Of a stretch of DNA of 40,462 nt, positions 1 through 8,356 are shown in pieces. The notes below the pieces were generated by a model. That model had not been told where the DNA came from and did no database searches. It saw only the letters and a list, made by a program, of their open reading frames with translations. The DNA is from Actinomycetes bacterium (lineage in GTDB: Bacteria > Actinomycetota > Actinomycetes > Propionibacteriales > Propionibacteriaceae). Where the stretch lies: contig JAJXWF010000008.1 of assembly GCA_021781735.1 (NCBI GenBank), forward strand, positions 1-40,462. The letters are read 5' to 3'. The translations under genes were made by a program, and so were the position numbers. Numbering within the stretch: position 1 is the first letter of the stretch; each line of letters starts with the position of its first letter.

Positions 1-2
1 CG

Positions 3-290
3 CTCGGCCAGCCCTGGGCCTATGCCGGGGGGCAGCGAGACGACCGTTTCGACGCCCAGATCTGCGAACGCCCGCCGATCCAGGATGATGCCGGGTTCGT
101 CGAGTGGCTGGACATCGCGGCCGACGAGCTGAACTTCGCCGCGAACATGAGCACGTTCCCCGACGCGTGGGACGGTTCGCTCAACTTCCAGCGCTCGGCC
201 GGCACCCTCGACGGCGGCCCCTTCGACCTCGGGCCGTTCCTGCTCACCTACTCATCGATCGGCAGGAGCGAGCCGGACGCCGCCGGCTGA
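3..290 (+). CDS. C-terminal end of an unrecognised protein (partial)
   Basis: The gene enters from the left edge and ends at the TGA at 288-290, leaving 95 visible codons with no internal stop. Third positions are strongly G/C, as in its neighbours, which argues for real coding. The visible residues are acidic and aromatic-rich (FVEWLDIAADELNFAAN, then FPDAWDGSLNFQRS) and the tail is GPFLLTYSSIGRSEPDAAG. I see no membrane segment and do not recognise a family. The last 43 bases overlap the 3' end of the convergent membrane-protein gene. No function is assigned. Confidence 0.5.
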   Translation, partial: LGQPWAYAGGQRDDRFDAQICERPPIQDDAGFVEWLDIAADELNFAANMSTFPDAWDGSLNFQRSAGTLDGGPFDLGPFLLTYSSIGRSEPDAAG

Positions 291-970
291 ACGGGTGCTG
301 CCCGGCGCTCCGGCGTCCGGGCGAGGGCCATCCGCGCCACCGAGGCCGCGGCGGCCGCGAGCCCCACGAGGTAGACCGGCCACAGGAACGGGGTCGGTGC
401 GATCCGGGCCAGTTGCTGCGGGGACGCCGGCAGCGCGAGCAGCGAGTCCCACATGAACGCGACGAGCATCAGCAGCGACCCACCGCCGAGCAGGGCGGCG
501 TCCGCGGCGGTGACCCGCACCCGGACGCCGCGATCGGCCAGCCGAACCGCGCGGGCGCCCCCCACGACCATCAGCACGGCGATGAGCACGGGGGACAGCA
601 CCGGGCCCCACCACGGCAGCGGGATGAGGAACAGCAGGTCGCGGTCGAACAACGACGTGGGCCACCCCATAAACACATACAGCCACAGGTAGTAGAAGAT
701 GTCCCACACGCCGAAGGCGACGAGCAGGTACCCGATCCGAGCCTGCCGGGTGTGGCCGGCGATCCACCCGACGACGATGAGCATGACCAGGGTCGCGGCC
801 TCGCGTCCGACCTCGATGGCCGAGATCCGCGGGTCGAACCGGACCAGACTGGTGGTGAGATCGGTGATCCCGTAGATGCGGCGCAGGTACACGACGACCG
901 CCGACTCGAGATAGGCCATCGCGATCGCGTAGAGGCCGACGAGCCAGAGCGTGGATCTGCGCGGTGCCAT
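248..970 (-). CDS. Multi-pass membrane protein, unknown function
   Basis: A 240-residue protein with about six hydrophobic segments, starting MAPRRSTLWLVGLYAIAMAY. A conspicuous aromatic stretch, VWDIFYYLWLYVFMGWP, is followed by DRDLLFLIPLPWWGPVLSPV; I recall similar unnamed bacterial membrane proteins but know no function. The ATG at 970-968 is preferred over longer upstream starts because a TACTCT hexamer (982-977 on this strand) ends exactly 6 nt before it, which fits a leaderless transcript, and because residues upstream of it look non-coding. The gene overlaps its convergent neighbour at the left edge by 43 bp. Confidence 0.75.
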   Translation of the reverse strand: MAPRRSTLWLVGLYAIAMAYLESAVVVYLRRIYGITDLTTSLVRFDPRISAIEVGREAATLVMLIVVGWIAGHTRQARIGYLLVAFGVWDIFYYLWLYVFMGWPTSLFDRDLLFLIPLPWWGPVLSPVLIAVLMVVGGARAVRLADRGVRVRVTAADAALLGGGSLLMLVAFMWDSLLALPASPQQLARIAPTPFLWPVYLVGLAAAAASVARMALARTPERRAAPVQPAASGSLLPIDE

Positions 971-1089
971 GCGCCCAGAGTAGGTCGGCGCCCGACCGCG
1001 CCGGAATATCGATACACCGTGATCAGCCCATGGCCATCGGGGGAGCGGGACCCTACGCTGGAGCGACGTCAACGGCGTGGGGAGTGGAC

Positions 1090-2034
1090 ATGGCTGCATC
1101 GACTGTCGGGCGCACGCTCGGGCGCATCGTTCTCCAGGCGGCGGTGGTCGCCGCGGTCGCTGTCGCCGGCGCGCTCCCCGCCTACGCGGCCCCTCCCGCC
1201 GTGCACGGAGGCGGTCATGGGGGCGGCGGGACGGTGGCTCCCACCGGCAACGACGTCTCCTATCCCCAGTGCGGTGGCAGCCTGCCCTCGAACGCGGCGT
1301 TCGGCATCGTCGGGGTGAACGACGGGTTGGCCAGCACCCTCAACCCGTGCTTCGGCCCCTCATCGGCGTATCCGAGCTACACCCAGAGCGAGTTGTACTG
1401 GGCGGTCGCCTCGACCATCGGCGGCACCCCTCAGCCCGGGGCGTCCCTGTACGTGAACACCGCCGATCCCGGCAACGTCGTCAACGGCACGATCATCGGC
1501 GACTGGCCCACGTCCGGAAACACCCCCGACGGTTCGTGCGCGACGACGACGGTGACCCTGTCGGGCGTCACGTCGACGGTGGGTGAGAACTCCACAGCCT
1601 GCGCCTGGCAGTACGGCTACGACATGGCGACCCGGGACGCCGGGTGGCTCACCGACGCCGCCACGGCGATCAACGCTCAGCAGCCCGGCGTCCCCGTTCC
1701 GACGACGGCGTCCGCGTACCCCTGGTGGCTCGACGTCGAGACGGGCAACTCCTGGCTGGCGGACACGACGATGAACGTCGCCGACCTCCAGGGGATGGTC
1801 GCCGGGTTCGCGGCGGCCGGAGCGGTGTCCGTCGGTGTGTACTCCACGTCGAGCCAGTGGGGAACCATCACCGGCGGCTCGACCGCTGGTTCGCTCCGCG
1901 GGCTCCCGAGCTGGATCCCGGGCGCCCGCAACCTGTCCGGGGCCGAGCGGAACTGCTCCGACGCGTCGTTCACCGGGGGCACGGTCACGCTCACCCAGTG
2001 GTTCGCCAACCCCGACGGCGACTATCACTGCTGA
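1090..2034 (+). CDS. Secreted GH25-like (lysozyme-fold) protein
   Basis: A 314-residue secreted protein. Residues 1-33 form a Sec signal peptide with a hydrophobic core (VVAAVAVAGALPAYA) and a likely cut after AYA, then a Gly/His-rich spacer. The mature domain opens with GNDVSYPQCGG, like the first-strand Asp motif of GH25 and related TIM barrels, and later has PWWLDVETGNSW, like the GH25 D-x-E catalytic strand, then VGVYSTSSQWGTITGG and LPSWIPGAR. The family reading is from these motifs; whether it cleaves peptidoglycan is inference. Several cysteines suggest disulfides outside the cell. The ATG is chosen because GGGGAG (1079-1084) sits 5 nt upstream; a GTG two codons earlier overlaps that site. 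TACGCT near 1053 is a possible -10. Confidence 0.7.
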   Translation: MAASTVGRTLGRIVLQAAVVAAVAVAGALPAYAAPPAVHGGGHGGGGTVAPTGNDVSYPQCGGSLPSNAAFGIVGVNDGLASTLNPCFGPSSAYPSYTQSELYWAVASTIGGTPQPGASLYVNTADPGNVVNGTIIGDWPTSGNTPDGSCATTTVTLSGVTSTVGENSTACAWQYGYDMATRDAGWLTDAATAINAQQPGVPVPTTASAYPWWLDVETGNSWLADTTMNVADLQGMVAGFAAAGAVSVGVYSTSSQWGTITGGSTAGSLRGLPSWIPGARNLSGAERNCSDASFTGGTVTLTQWFANPDGDYHC

Positions 2035-2053
2035 GCCGGTTCGACCGCTGCAG

Positions 2054-2072
2054 CGGACCCCGAGTGGGGCCG
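2054..2072. terminator. Candidate bidirectional hairpin between convergent genes
   Basis: Seven base pairs (CGG and CCCC against GGGG and CCG, one bulged A) around a GAGT loop fill the 39-bp gap between the two convergent stops. There is no T-run, which is common for actinobacterial terminators. Support is structural only. Confidence 0.4.
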
Positions 2073-2073
2073 G

Positions 2074-3162
2074 TCAGTGGAAGGTTCCGGTGAGCGCCTG
2101 CAGCCCGAGGCTCGAGCCGGCGACCAGCGCCCACAGGATCGCGCCCATCAGCAGCGGGCGCACCCCGGCCTTGCGCATCTCCCCGAGGTCGAGGGTGAGC
2201 CCGATGGCGGCCAGGGCGGTCGTGATGAGGAACGCGCCGAGCCAACCCAGCCCACCGTGCCACCCCGCGGGGATGAGCCCGAGGGAGTTGAGCGCGGCCG
2301 CCGCGACGAAGCCGATGATGAACAGGGGCACCACCTTGCGCCACGGCACGCTCGTGTGGTCGCCGGCCGTACGACGCCGCCGGTTGTGCAGGATCGACAG
2401 GACGATGACGATCGGCACGATCATCAGCGAACGGGTGAGCTTCACGACCAGGGCGTAGGATCCGGAACCCTGTCCGTAGCTGTAGGCGGTGGCGACGACC
2501 GAGCTCATGTCGTTGACCGCGGTGCCGGCCCACAGGCCGAACGAGCGCCCGGACATGTGCATGAGGTGTCCCAGCACCGGGAAGATGATCACCGCGGCGA
2601 TGTTGAAGGTGAAGATCGTCCCGATCGCGTAGGCGACGTCACGCTCCTTCGGCTTGATCACGGCGGTGGTGGCGGCGATCGCCGACGCCCCGCAGATGCC
2701 GGTGCCGACGCCGATGAGCGTGGTGGCGTCGCCGTCGATGTGGAGCAGGCGTCCGACGACCGCGGCGCCCACGAGGGCGACGGTGAGGGTGCCGATCATC
2801 ACCGGGAACGAACTGCCACCCACCTGCGCCACCTGATGCAGTGACAACCCGGTGCCGAGCACGACGATCGCCAGCTGCAGCAGCGGCTTGGCCGCGAACC
2901 GCAGTCCCGGGTCGAGGCTGTGGGCGAGCCGCGAATCGTCCTCGGGGGCCGTGTGCAGCACGAGATGGCCGATGACGGCGCCGAGCACGAGCCCGAACAC
3001 GGGGCCGCCGATCACCGGCACCCAGGTGCCGAGCACCGTCGCGACGCCGGCGAGCGCCAGCGCGGCCACCAGGCCTGGAACGTGACCTCGGGGCCCGGGG
3101 GGCGCCGCGGCGGGGTCGTCACTCGGGTCGAGGATGTCGGACGGGGTGGCGGTGATCGTCAT
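2074..3162 (-). CDS. YeiH-family putative sulfate/anion exporter (UPF0324)
   Basis: A 362-residue integral membrane protein of the YeiH/UPF0324 family, with about ten hydrophobic segments after a roughly 40-residue polar N-terminus. Family-typical stretches are GTGLSLHQVAQVGG, GTGICGASAIAATTAVIKP, IGTIFTFNIAAVIIFP and LWAGTAVNDMSSVVATAYSY. Members are called putative sulfate or sulfonate-related exporters, but the substrate is poorly established. The ATG at 3162 has a purine-rich site (AAGGGTGG) a few bases upstream; longer starts run into the divergent regulator. A LysR gene is divergent across 70 bp, the same arrangement as yeiE/yeiH in enterobacteria, so control by that regulator is likely. 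Confidence 0.88.
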   Translation of the reverse strand: MTITATPSDILDPSDDPAAAPPGPRGHVPGLVAALALAGVATVLGTWVPVIGGPVFGLVLGAVIGHLVLHTAPEDDSRLAHSLDPGLRFAAKPLLQLAIVVLGTGLSLHQVAQVGGSSFPVMIGTLTVALVGAAVVGRLLHIDGDATTLIGVGTGICGASAIAATTAVIKPKERDVAYAIGTIFTFNIAAVIIFPVLGHLMHMSGRSFGLWAGTAVNDMSSVVATAYSYGQGSGSYALVVKLTRSLMIVPIVIVLSILHNRRRRTAGDHTSVPWRKVVPLFIIGFVAAAALNSLGLIPAGWHGGLGWLGAFLITTALAAIGLTLDLGEMRKAGVRPLLMGAILWALVAGSSLGLQALTGTFH

Positions 3163-3202
3163 GGTTCCACCCTTGCGGTCGCACCGGCGGGGTACCAGCC
3201 CC

Positions 3203-3226
3203 GGTATCGCTATCGGGTCATATCCT
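3203..3226 (+). promoter_or_regulatory. LysR-type operator candidate and leaderless -10
   Basis: GGTATC (3203-3208) and ATATCC (3220-3225) form an imperfect interrupted dyad in the 70-bp YeiH/LysR gap, a plausible LysR autoregulatory box. The hexamer TATCCT (3221-3226) ends 6 nt before the regulator's ATG and would give a leaderless transcript. Both calls rest on pattern only. Confidence 0.35.
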
Positions 3227-3232
3227 GTGCAC

Positions 3233-4147
3233 ATGTCACTGCCGGAAGTGAGGGCCCTGGCCCTGCTGGTCGCGGTCGCCGACCAGGGCGGACTCGGTGC
3301 CGCCGCGCGGCAACTGGGGGTCGCCCAACCCAACGCGTCCCGGTCGCTCGCCCGCCTCGAACGCACGCTGGGCCTGCCGCTGCTCGTGCGGCGTCCCCAG
3401 GGTTCGACGCTCACCCCTGCCGGACTGGCGGTCGCCGGCTGGGCGCGCACGGTGCTCGCCGCGATGGACGACCTTCAGCGCGGTGCGGCGGCGCTGGCCG
3501 GAGAATCGGCCCACCGGCTCGTCGTCGCGGCCAGCCAGACGGTGGCCGAATACCTGCTGCCCGGCTGGCTCGCCCGGCTGCACGGAGCGGGCCATCACGT
3601 GCAGATCGACATCCGGGTGCTCAACAGCGCATCGGTTCTCGACGGCGTGCGCTCCGGCGACCTGGGGCTCGGTTTCGTCGAAACCTCCGGTGGCACTCGG
3701 GGACTGCACAGCCGGGTGGTCGGGCGCGACGAACTGGTCGCGGTGGTGTCGCCCACGCACCCGTGGGCGAGGCGCCGGCGTCCGGTCACCGTGGCCGACC
3801 TGGCCGCCACCCCGCTCGTCGTGCGGGAGCCCGGCTCGGGCACCCGGGACGTGCTCGAGGGGGCGCTGCGACGCGCCCTCGGCCCCGACGCCGTGATCGT
3901 CGCCCCGGCCCTCGAACTGTCGAGCAACGCGGCGGTGCGGGTGGCCACCCTCGCCGGCACGGCACCAGCGGTGCTCAGCCGGCTGGCGGTCGCGGACGCT
4001 GTCGCGTCCGGGTCGCTGCGTCGGGTCGAGATCGACCTCGATCTCAGCCGGGACATCCGCGCGGTGTGGGCCGGACCGCGGGCGCTGTCGGGCCCCCGGG
4101 CGGAGCTGCTCCGGGCCGTGGTGGGGCCGCCTCCGCTCGCTCGGTAA
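3233..4147 (+). CDS. LysR-family transcriptional regulator
   Basis: A 304-residue LysR regulator. The N-terminal winged helix-turn-helix is plain (LALLVAVADQGGLGAAARQL, then AQPNASRSLARLERTLGLPLLVRRPQGSTLTPAG, here in two pieces), followed by a periplasmic-binding-like effector domain from about residue 95 to the end, including VVREPGSGTRD. The start is the ATG 6 nt after TATCCT; the reading frame is open further upstream but lacks LysR-like residues. It faces the YeiH exporter gene and probably controls it in response to an anion or sulfur compound, by analogy with YeiE. Its TAA stop forms part of the TAAGGT hexamer of the next gene. Confidence 0.9.
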   Translation: MSLPEVRALALLVAVADQGGLGAAARQLGVAQPNASRSLARLERTLGLPLLVRRPQGSTLTPAGLAVAGWARTVLAAMDDLQRGAAALAGESAHRLVVAASQTVAEYLLPGWLARLHGAGHHVQIDIRVLNSASVLDGVRSGDLGLGFVETSGGTRGLHSRVVGRDELVAVVSPTHPWARRRRPVTVADLAATPLVVREPGSGTRDVLEGALRRALGPDAVIVAPALELSSNAAVRVATLAGTAPAVLSRLAVADAVASGSLRRVEIDLDLSRDIRAVWAGPRALSGPRAELLRAVVGPPPLAR

Positions 4148-4156
4148 GGTGAGGCC

Positions 4157-4870
4157 GTGACAAGTGAGACGGTCCACCTGCTGGTTCCCGACGCGGTTGC
4201 TGCGAGCCCCGAGGGCCGCCTGGTGCTGGCCTACGACCCGCCCGCCCCCGACAGCGACGTCGCCGCGTGGATCGAGCGGCTGGTCGACTCCGCCCTGTGG
4301 GCGGTGCGCTCCGGTCAGGCCGACAGCTGGGCATCGACCAGTGGCTACGCCGGATACGACGTGGTCGTGCTGGCCGACCAGCCCGCTCCCGAGGGGGCGA
4401 CCGGCCCGATCGCCGTCGGCGGGGAACGCCTCGCCGAGTTCGACATCCGGCTGTTCTGGCGGCCCCGGCCGGCTCACCGGGTGGTGGTGGTCGATCAGGC
4501 GATCGCCGACCTGCTGGCTCCCCTCGGGGGCGAGACCGCCGGCGTCCTGCTGTGGGCGGCGCAGGTCGGCACCCACCGGGAGTTCGGGGTGCACCTGGTC
4601 GACCCGGTCACCGGCGAACCCCGCGAACCCGATGCGCCGCTGCCGGACGACCTGGGTGCCAACCTCGGCGTGCACAAGGACCTCTACTACGCCGCCACCG
4701 GCAGCCCGTGGCGTTCGCTGCGCCTCATCACCCATCCCGGCGGTCAGTTCCAGTCGGTGCCCTCGCCCGATCCGCTGGCGTGGGCGGGCCCGTTCACCGA
4801 CGCCGACTGGGCGAGCGAGGCGGCCCTCTACCCGCCGGTCGTGGCCTCCGGAGGGTCGTGGCGGCCATGA
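4157..4870 (+). CDS. Conserved hypothetical protein upstream of a glycerophosphodiesterase
   Basis: A 237-residue soluble protein beginning at GTG (MTSETVHLLVPDAV). It contains RRLAEFDIRLFWRP-like and HPGGQFQSVPSPDPLAW segments, no signal peptide and no membrane helix; I do not recognise a family. The GTG lies 6 nt after TAAGGT (4145-4150), which includes the previous gene's stop codon, so it is probably leaderless, although AAGGTGAGG could also serve as a ribosome site. Its TGA overlaps the ATG of the GDPD gene (ATGA), implying translational coupling and a shared role, perhaps in phosphodiester or lipid head-group metabolism. That role is inference from position only. Confidence 0.7.
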   Translation: MTSETVHLLVPDAVAASPEGRLVLAYDPPAPDSDVAAWIERLVDSALWAVRSGQADSWASTSGYAGYDVVVLADQPAPEGATGPIAVGGERLAEFDIRLFWRPRPAHRVVVVDQAIADLLAPLGGETAGVLLWAAQVGTHREFGVHLVDPVTGEPREPDAPLPDDLGANLGVHKDLYYAATGSPWRSLRLITHPGGQFQSVPSPDPLAWAGPFTDADWASEAALYPPVVASGGSWRP

Positions 4871-5583
4871 GCACCGACATCTGGGCGCACCGGGGCGCCA
4901 GCGACCGCGCACCCGAGAACACGCTGCCGGCGTTCGCACGGGCGATCGAGCTGGGGGCGGCCGGCATCGAGCTCGACGTGCAACGCACCGCCGACGGCCA
5001 CCTGGTCGTCTGCCACGACGAAACCGTCGACCGCACCAGCGACGGGCAGGGGGCGATCGCCCGGCTCACCCTCGAGGAGCTGCGCCGCCTCGACTTCTCG
5101 GCCGGGATGCCCGGCTTCTCCGGCGTCCGGGTGCCGCTGCTGGCGGAGGTGTTCGAGTTGGCACGCCCGGCCGGCCTGCTCGTCAACGTCGAACTCAAGG
5201 ACTCCGAGGAGCCGTACCCCGGGATGGCCGACCAGGCGCGGACGCTGGCGGCGTCCATGGGCATGGCCGACCGGGTGCTGTGGTCGTCGTTCAACCACCA
5301 GACGCTGCTCGCCATCCACGAAACCGACCCGACCGCGGCCACCGGTGTCCTGGTCGGCGAGCCGATGGTCGACATCTGGCGCTACGCCCGCTGGGTCGGG
5401 GCCCGGGCGATCCACCCCTACTTCCGCTCGTTGCGGTTGATGCCCGACGTCGTCGAGCGCTGTCACGCCGCCGGCCTGCGGGTGAACGTGTGGACGGTCA
5501 ACGCCGGCGCCGATCTCGCCGACATGAGCGGGCGGGGCGTTGATGCGGTGATCACCAACACGCCCGACCTCCGCCCCGCCTGA
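4867..5583 (+). CDS. Glycerophosphodiester phosphodiesterase (GDPD family)
   Basis: A 238-residue cytoplasmic enzyme of the UgpQ/GDPD family, which hydrolyses glycerophosphodiesters to glycerol-3-phosphate and an alcohol with a divalent metal. Diagnostic residues are visible: HRG at 8-10, PENT at 16-19 (metal-binding Glu17), ELD at 35-37, and the second catalytic His in CHDE at 49-52. Later family strands include NVELKDSEE, WSSFNHQTL, VNVWTVN and VDAVITNTPD. The length is normal for single-domain members and there is no signal peptide. It is coupled to the preceding hypothetical gene through an ATGA overlap and faces the S9 peptidase gene 18 bp away. Confidence 0.93.
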   Translation: MSTDIWAHRGASDRAPENTLPAFARAIELGAAGIELDVQRTADGHLVVCHDETVDRTSDGQGAIARLTLEELRRLDFSAGMPGFSGVRVPLLAEVFELARPAGLLVNVELKDSEEPYPGMADQARTLAASMGMADRVLWSSFNHQTLLAIHETDPTAATGVLVGEPMVDIWRYARWVGARAIHPYFRSLRLMPDVVERCHAAGLRVNVWTVNAGADLADMSGRGVDAVITNTPDLRPA

Positions 5584-5601
5584 TTGCGGACGCCGCCGAC
5601 C

Positions 5602-7602
5602 TCAGGCCTGCACGGGCAGGTGGCGCTTCCACCAGTCGAGGATCGCCTCGAAGCGTTGGCGGCGGTGCCAGGGGGTCCCGGCGCGGGACAGTTCGTGCGT
5701 CTCGCCCGGGAACACCAGCAGCTCGCTCTCGACGCCGCCCAGCTTGAGTTGGGTGTAGTACTGCAGCCCCTGGCTGATCGGGCAGCGCAGGTCGTCCTCG
5801 CTGTGGAGCACGAGCGTCGGGGTGGTGACCCGCCCGGTGAGCAGCATCGGGCTCTGGGCATCGATGGTCGCCTTGTCGGTGCCGTTGTACTCCCGGGGGA
5901 AGAACCAGCCGATGTCGGACGACCCGACGAAACTCCACGGGTCGAGGAAGCCGCGTTCGACGATCGCGCCCGCCCAACGGTGGTCGTGGGCGATGATCCA
6001 TGCGGTCATGTAGCCGCCGTACGACCCGCCCATGACGCCGACCCGCTCCCCGTCGAGCCCGGGGACCGCGTTCACCGCGTGATCGAGGAAGCCGAGGATG
6101 TCTGCCATGTCGCGGTCACCGAAGGCGCCGCGGATCGCGCGGACATGATCGGCGCCGTAGCCGTCGGAGCCGCGCGGGTTGCACAGCACGACCGCGTAGC
6201 CCGCCGAGACGTAGACCTGCGCCTCGTCGAACCAGGCCGGACCGTACGACGCCGCGGGGCCGCCGTGGATGTTCAGCAGCACCGGGTGCGGGCCCTCGCC
6301 GGCGGGCACGAACACCCAGCCGTGCACCGGGTAGCCGTCGTCGCTGGTGCTCACGAGTTCCTGCGGCCGCACCGGGGCGGTTTCGTCGCGCAGCCGGTGG
6401 GAGAAGTCGGTGATCACCGTGGCGTCGCCGAGGGGGCCGAGCCGCACGACCTCGCCCACCCCGGTCTCGTCGGCGAGGATCACGGCGGCATCGGGTGTTC
6501 CGGGGATCTCGGCGACCTCGAGCACCGAACCCGGGGCGGGCATCTCGTCGTCGTGGCCATCGGCCCGGATCCGGTGCAGAACCCCGGTGCCCCGCACGTT
6601 GACGATCGCGAGGGCGGTGCCGTTCTCGCCCGGCTGCAGGTCGAGGACCGACGTGTCGGTATCCGTGAGCCTCGTGGCCTTCCCACCCGCCACGAGGTGG
6701 ACGCCGGTGAGGGCGCCGACGAACCCGAGGCCGGACTCGCCGAGGTCTTCGCCCAGGGCATAGAGGTTGCCGTCGCTGACCACGGGGTGGCCGCACGACA
6801 GCGGCGCGCCCGGCGTGATCGACACCGGTTCGCCGCCGGTCACGGGCAGCTCGTAGATGTCGCTGACCAGGTCGCGGTCGCGGGTGTCGTGGCGGGCCGA
6901 GGTGAACAGCAGGTGCCGCCCGTCGGCGCTGAAGGTGAGCTCGGACGCGTCGTAGTCGCCGGCGGTGAGCTGGGCGGCGTGCGGCACGAGCGGGGACGGC
7001 GCGGCGTCGGAGTCCTTCGCGGCGTCGGCGATCTGCTTGGCCACCCGGCCCACCGGCTTGACCGGCGGCTCGGCCCCGAGGTCGGGAACGTGCACGAGGA
7101 ACACGTGCTTGCGCTTGTCGGTGGTGTATCCCACGCCGTTCATCCGGATCTTCACGGCGGAGAAGCGACGGGGATCCTCCTGCTTGGCGGCCACGCCTTC
7201 GAGCGTGCCGTAGCGCCCGTCGTCGGCCACCCGGGAGATGAACGCCACCGAGCGCGAGTCGGGGGAGAAGACGAACTCGCCGACTCCGAGCGTCTGGTCG
7301 GTGAGCGCCAGCGGCTCGCCACCGCTCGCCTCGACCACGTGCAGCTGGGGCTTGCCGTCGGCGTCCGGACGCAGGAACCCGACGAGCCGGCCGTCGGGGG
7401 AGAATCGGGGAGCGGTGTCTGCCTGGCCGCGGGTGAGTCGATGCGCGACACCGTGGCCGGCGAGGGGAACCCGCCAGATCTGTCCGACGTAGGCGTCGGC
7501 CTCGAAGCTCGGCCGACCGGTGGCGACCACGGCCCAGGTGCCGTCGGGATGGACGCGAAGGCCGGACGGACGGACGATGAGATCGAGTTGCGCTGGTCGC
7601 AT
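5602..7602 (-). CDS. S9 family acylaminoacyl/dipeptidyl peptidase
   Basis: A 666-residue prolyl-oligopeptidase-type serine peptidase. The N-terminal two thirds is a beta-propeller with repeated SPDGR/SPDSR/SADGRHL blades; the C-terminal third is an alpha/beta hydrolase. The triad is legible: Ser527 in GGSYGG, Asp604 in HSEDDLRCP and His636 in GETHELS. HGGPAASYG provides the oxyanion-hole loop. No signal peptide is seen, so it should act on short peptides in the cytoplasm, removing N-terminal acyl-amino acids or dipeptides. It starts 5 bp after the rhomboid gene's stop on the same strand, so the two form an operon. Longer upstream starts read into the rhomboid gene and are rejected. Confidence 0.93.
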   Translation of the reverse strand: MRPAQLDLIVRPSGLRVHPDGTWAVVATGRPSFEADAYVGQIWRVPLAGHGVAHRLTRGQADTAPRFSPDGRLVGFLRPDADGKPQLHVVEASGGEPLALTDQTLGVGEFVFSPDSRSVAFISRVADDGRYGTLEGVAAKQEDPRRFSAVKIRMNGVGYTTDKRKHVFLVHVPDLGAEPPVKPVGRVAKQIADAAKDSDAAPSPLVPHAAQLTAGDYDASELTFSADGRHLLFTSARHDTRDRDLVSDIYELPVTGGEPVSITPGAPLSCGHPVVSDGNLYALGEDLGESGLGFVGALTGVHLVAGGKATRLTDTDTSVLDLQPGENGTALAIVNVRGTGVLHRIRADGHDDEMPAPGSVLEVAEIPGTPDAAVILADETGVGEVVRLGPLGDATVITDFSHRLRDETAPVRPQELVSTSDDGYPVHGWVFVPAGEGPHPVLLNIHGGPAASYGPAWFDEAQVYVSAGYAVVLCNPRGSDGYGADHVRAIRGAFGDRDMADILGFLDHAVNAVPGLDGERVGVMGGSYGGYMTAWIIAHDHRWAGAIVERGFLDPWSFVGSSDIGWFFPREYNGTDKATIDAQSPMLLTGRVTTPTLVLHSEDDLRCPISQGLQYYTQLKLGGVESELLVFPGETHELSRAGTPWHRRQRFEAILDWWKRHLPVQA

Positions 7603-7607
7603 GCCCG

Positions 7608-8225
7608 TCAGACTACGCGGCGTCGGGACCTTGCTTCCACAAGCCATGCCGCCAGGACGCCGCCCACCGCGCCCCCCAGATGAGCCTGCCAGCTGATGCC
7701 GGGGTTCTGGGGCAGCATGCCCCACAGGACGCCGCCGTAGATCACCAGCACGGCCAACCCGACGAGGATGTGGCGCCAACTGCGGGAGAAGATCCCGCGC
7801 GCCAGCACATAGGTGAGCCAGCCGAAGATCAGCCCGCTGGCGCCGGCCGTGATCGTGTGCGGAGCGCTGAGCAGCCAGGCGCTGAGCCCCGACGTGAGCG
7901 TGGGGATCGCGGTCGCCGTGATCCAGCGCCACAGGCCGCCGAGCAGCACCACGACACCGAGCACGAGGAACGGCAGGGAATTGGCCTCGAGGTGACCCCA
8001 ACCAAAATGAACGAATGGAGCAGTGAAAATTGACCACAGGTCTCCGACATCTCGAGTGCGGATGCCGAGCGCGTCGAGCGAGTTGTGGGTGAGCTGGTCG
8101 ATGACCTCGAGCACCCACATGATCGCAAGCAGCGTCCCCATGATCGTCACCGCACCGGGAAGGCTGGACGCTCGCCGCGCCAAGCTCCTGCGGCCGGTGT
8201 CGTACGGGCTGATGGCCGTCGTCAT
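7608..8225 (-). CDS. Rhomboid-family intramembrane serine protease
   Basis: A 205-residue membrane protein with about six helices. The catalytic dyad is in place: Ser130 in TAGASGLI and His182 in SWQAHLGGAVGG. The HFGWGHLEAN segment (73-82) corresponds to the HxxxN region of the family. Rhomboids cut other membrane proteins inside or at the edge of the bilayer; the substrate here is unknown. The ATG at 8225 gives a short cytoplasmic N-terminus. The S9 peptidase gene follows after 5 bp, suggesting co-expression and possibly degradation of released peptides, which is inference. Confidence 0.9.
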   Translation of the reverse strand: MTTAISPYDTGRRSLARRASSLPGAVTIMGTLLAIMWVLEVIDQLTHNSLDALGIRTRDVGDLWSIFTAPFVHFGWGHLEANSLPFLVLGVVVLLGGLWRWITATAIPTLTSGLSAWLLSAPHTITAGASGLIFGWLTYVLARGIFSRSWRHILVGLAVLVIYGGVLWGMLPQNPGISWQAHLGGAVGGVLAAWLVEARSRRRVV

Positions 8226-8356
8226 GCACCCAGTGTGCACCGTGCGGCTGTGGCGGGGCTGTGGGGCGCGACCATGGCCCGCGCCGGGGGACCCTCCGGT
8301 CCGCCGAGGCGACCGACAGTGGGCCGGCGGGTTCGGCATCCAATAGATTCGGGGCC

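Noticed and set aside
3236-4939. Long open frame antisense to the LysR and following genes
   Set aside because: Its Arg/Pro/Gly/His-rich translation has no recognisable motif; it is the usual mirror of a high-GC coding strand. The same applies to long frames at 5584-7683(+), 27480-29945(+), 23525-24781(+) and 38585-40129(-).
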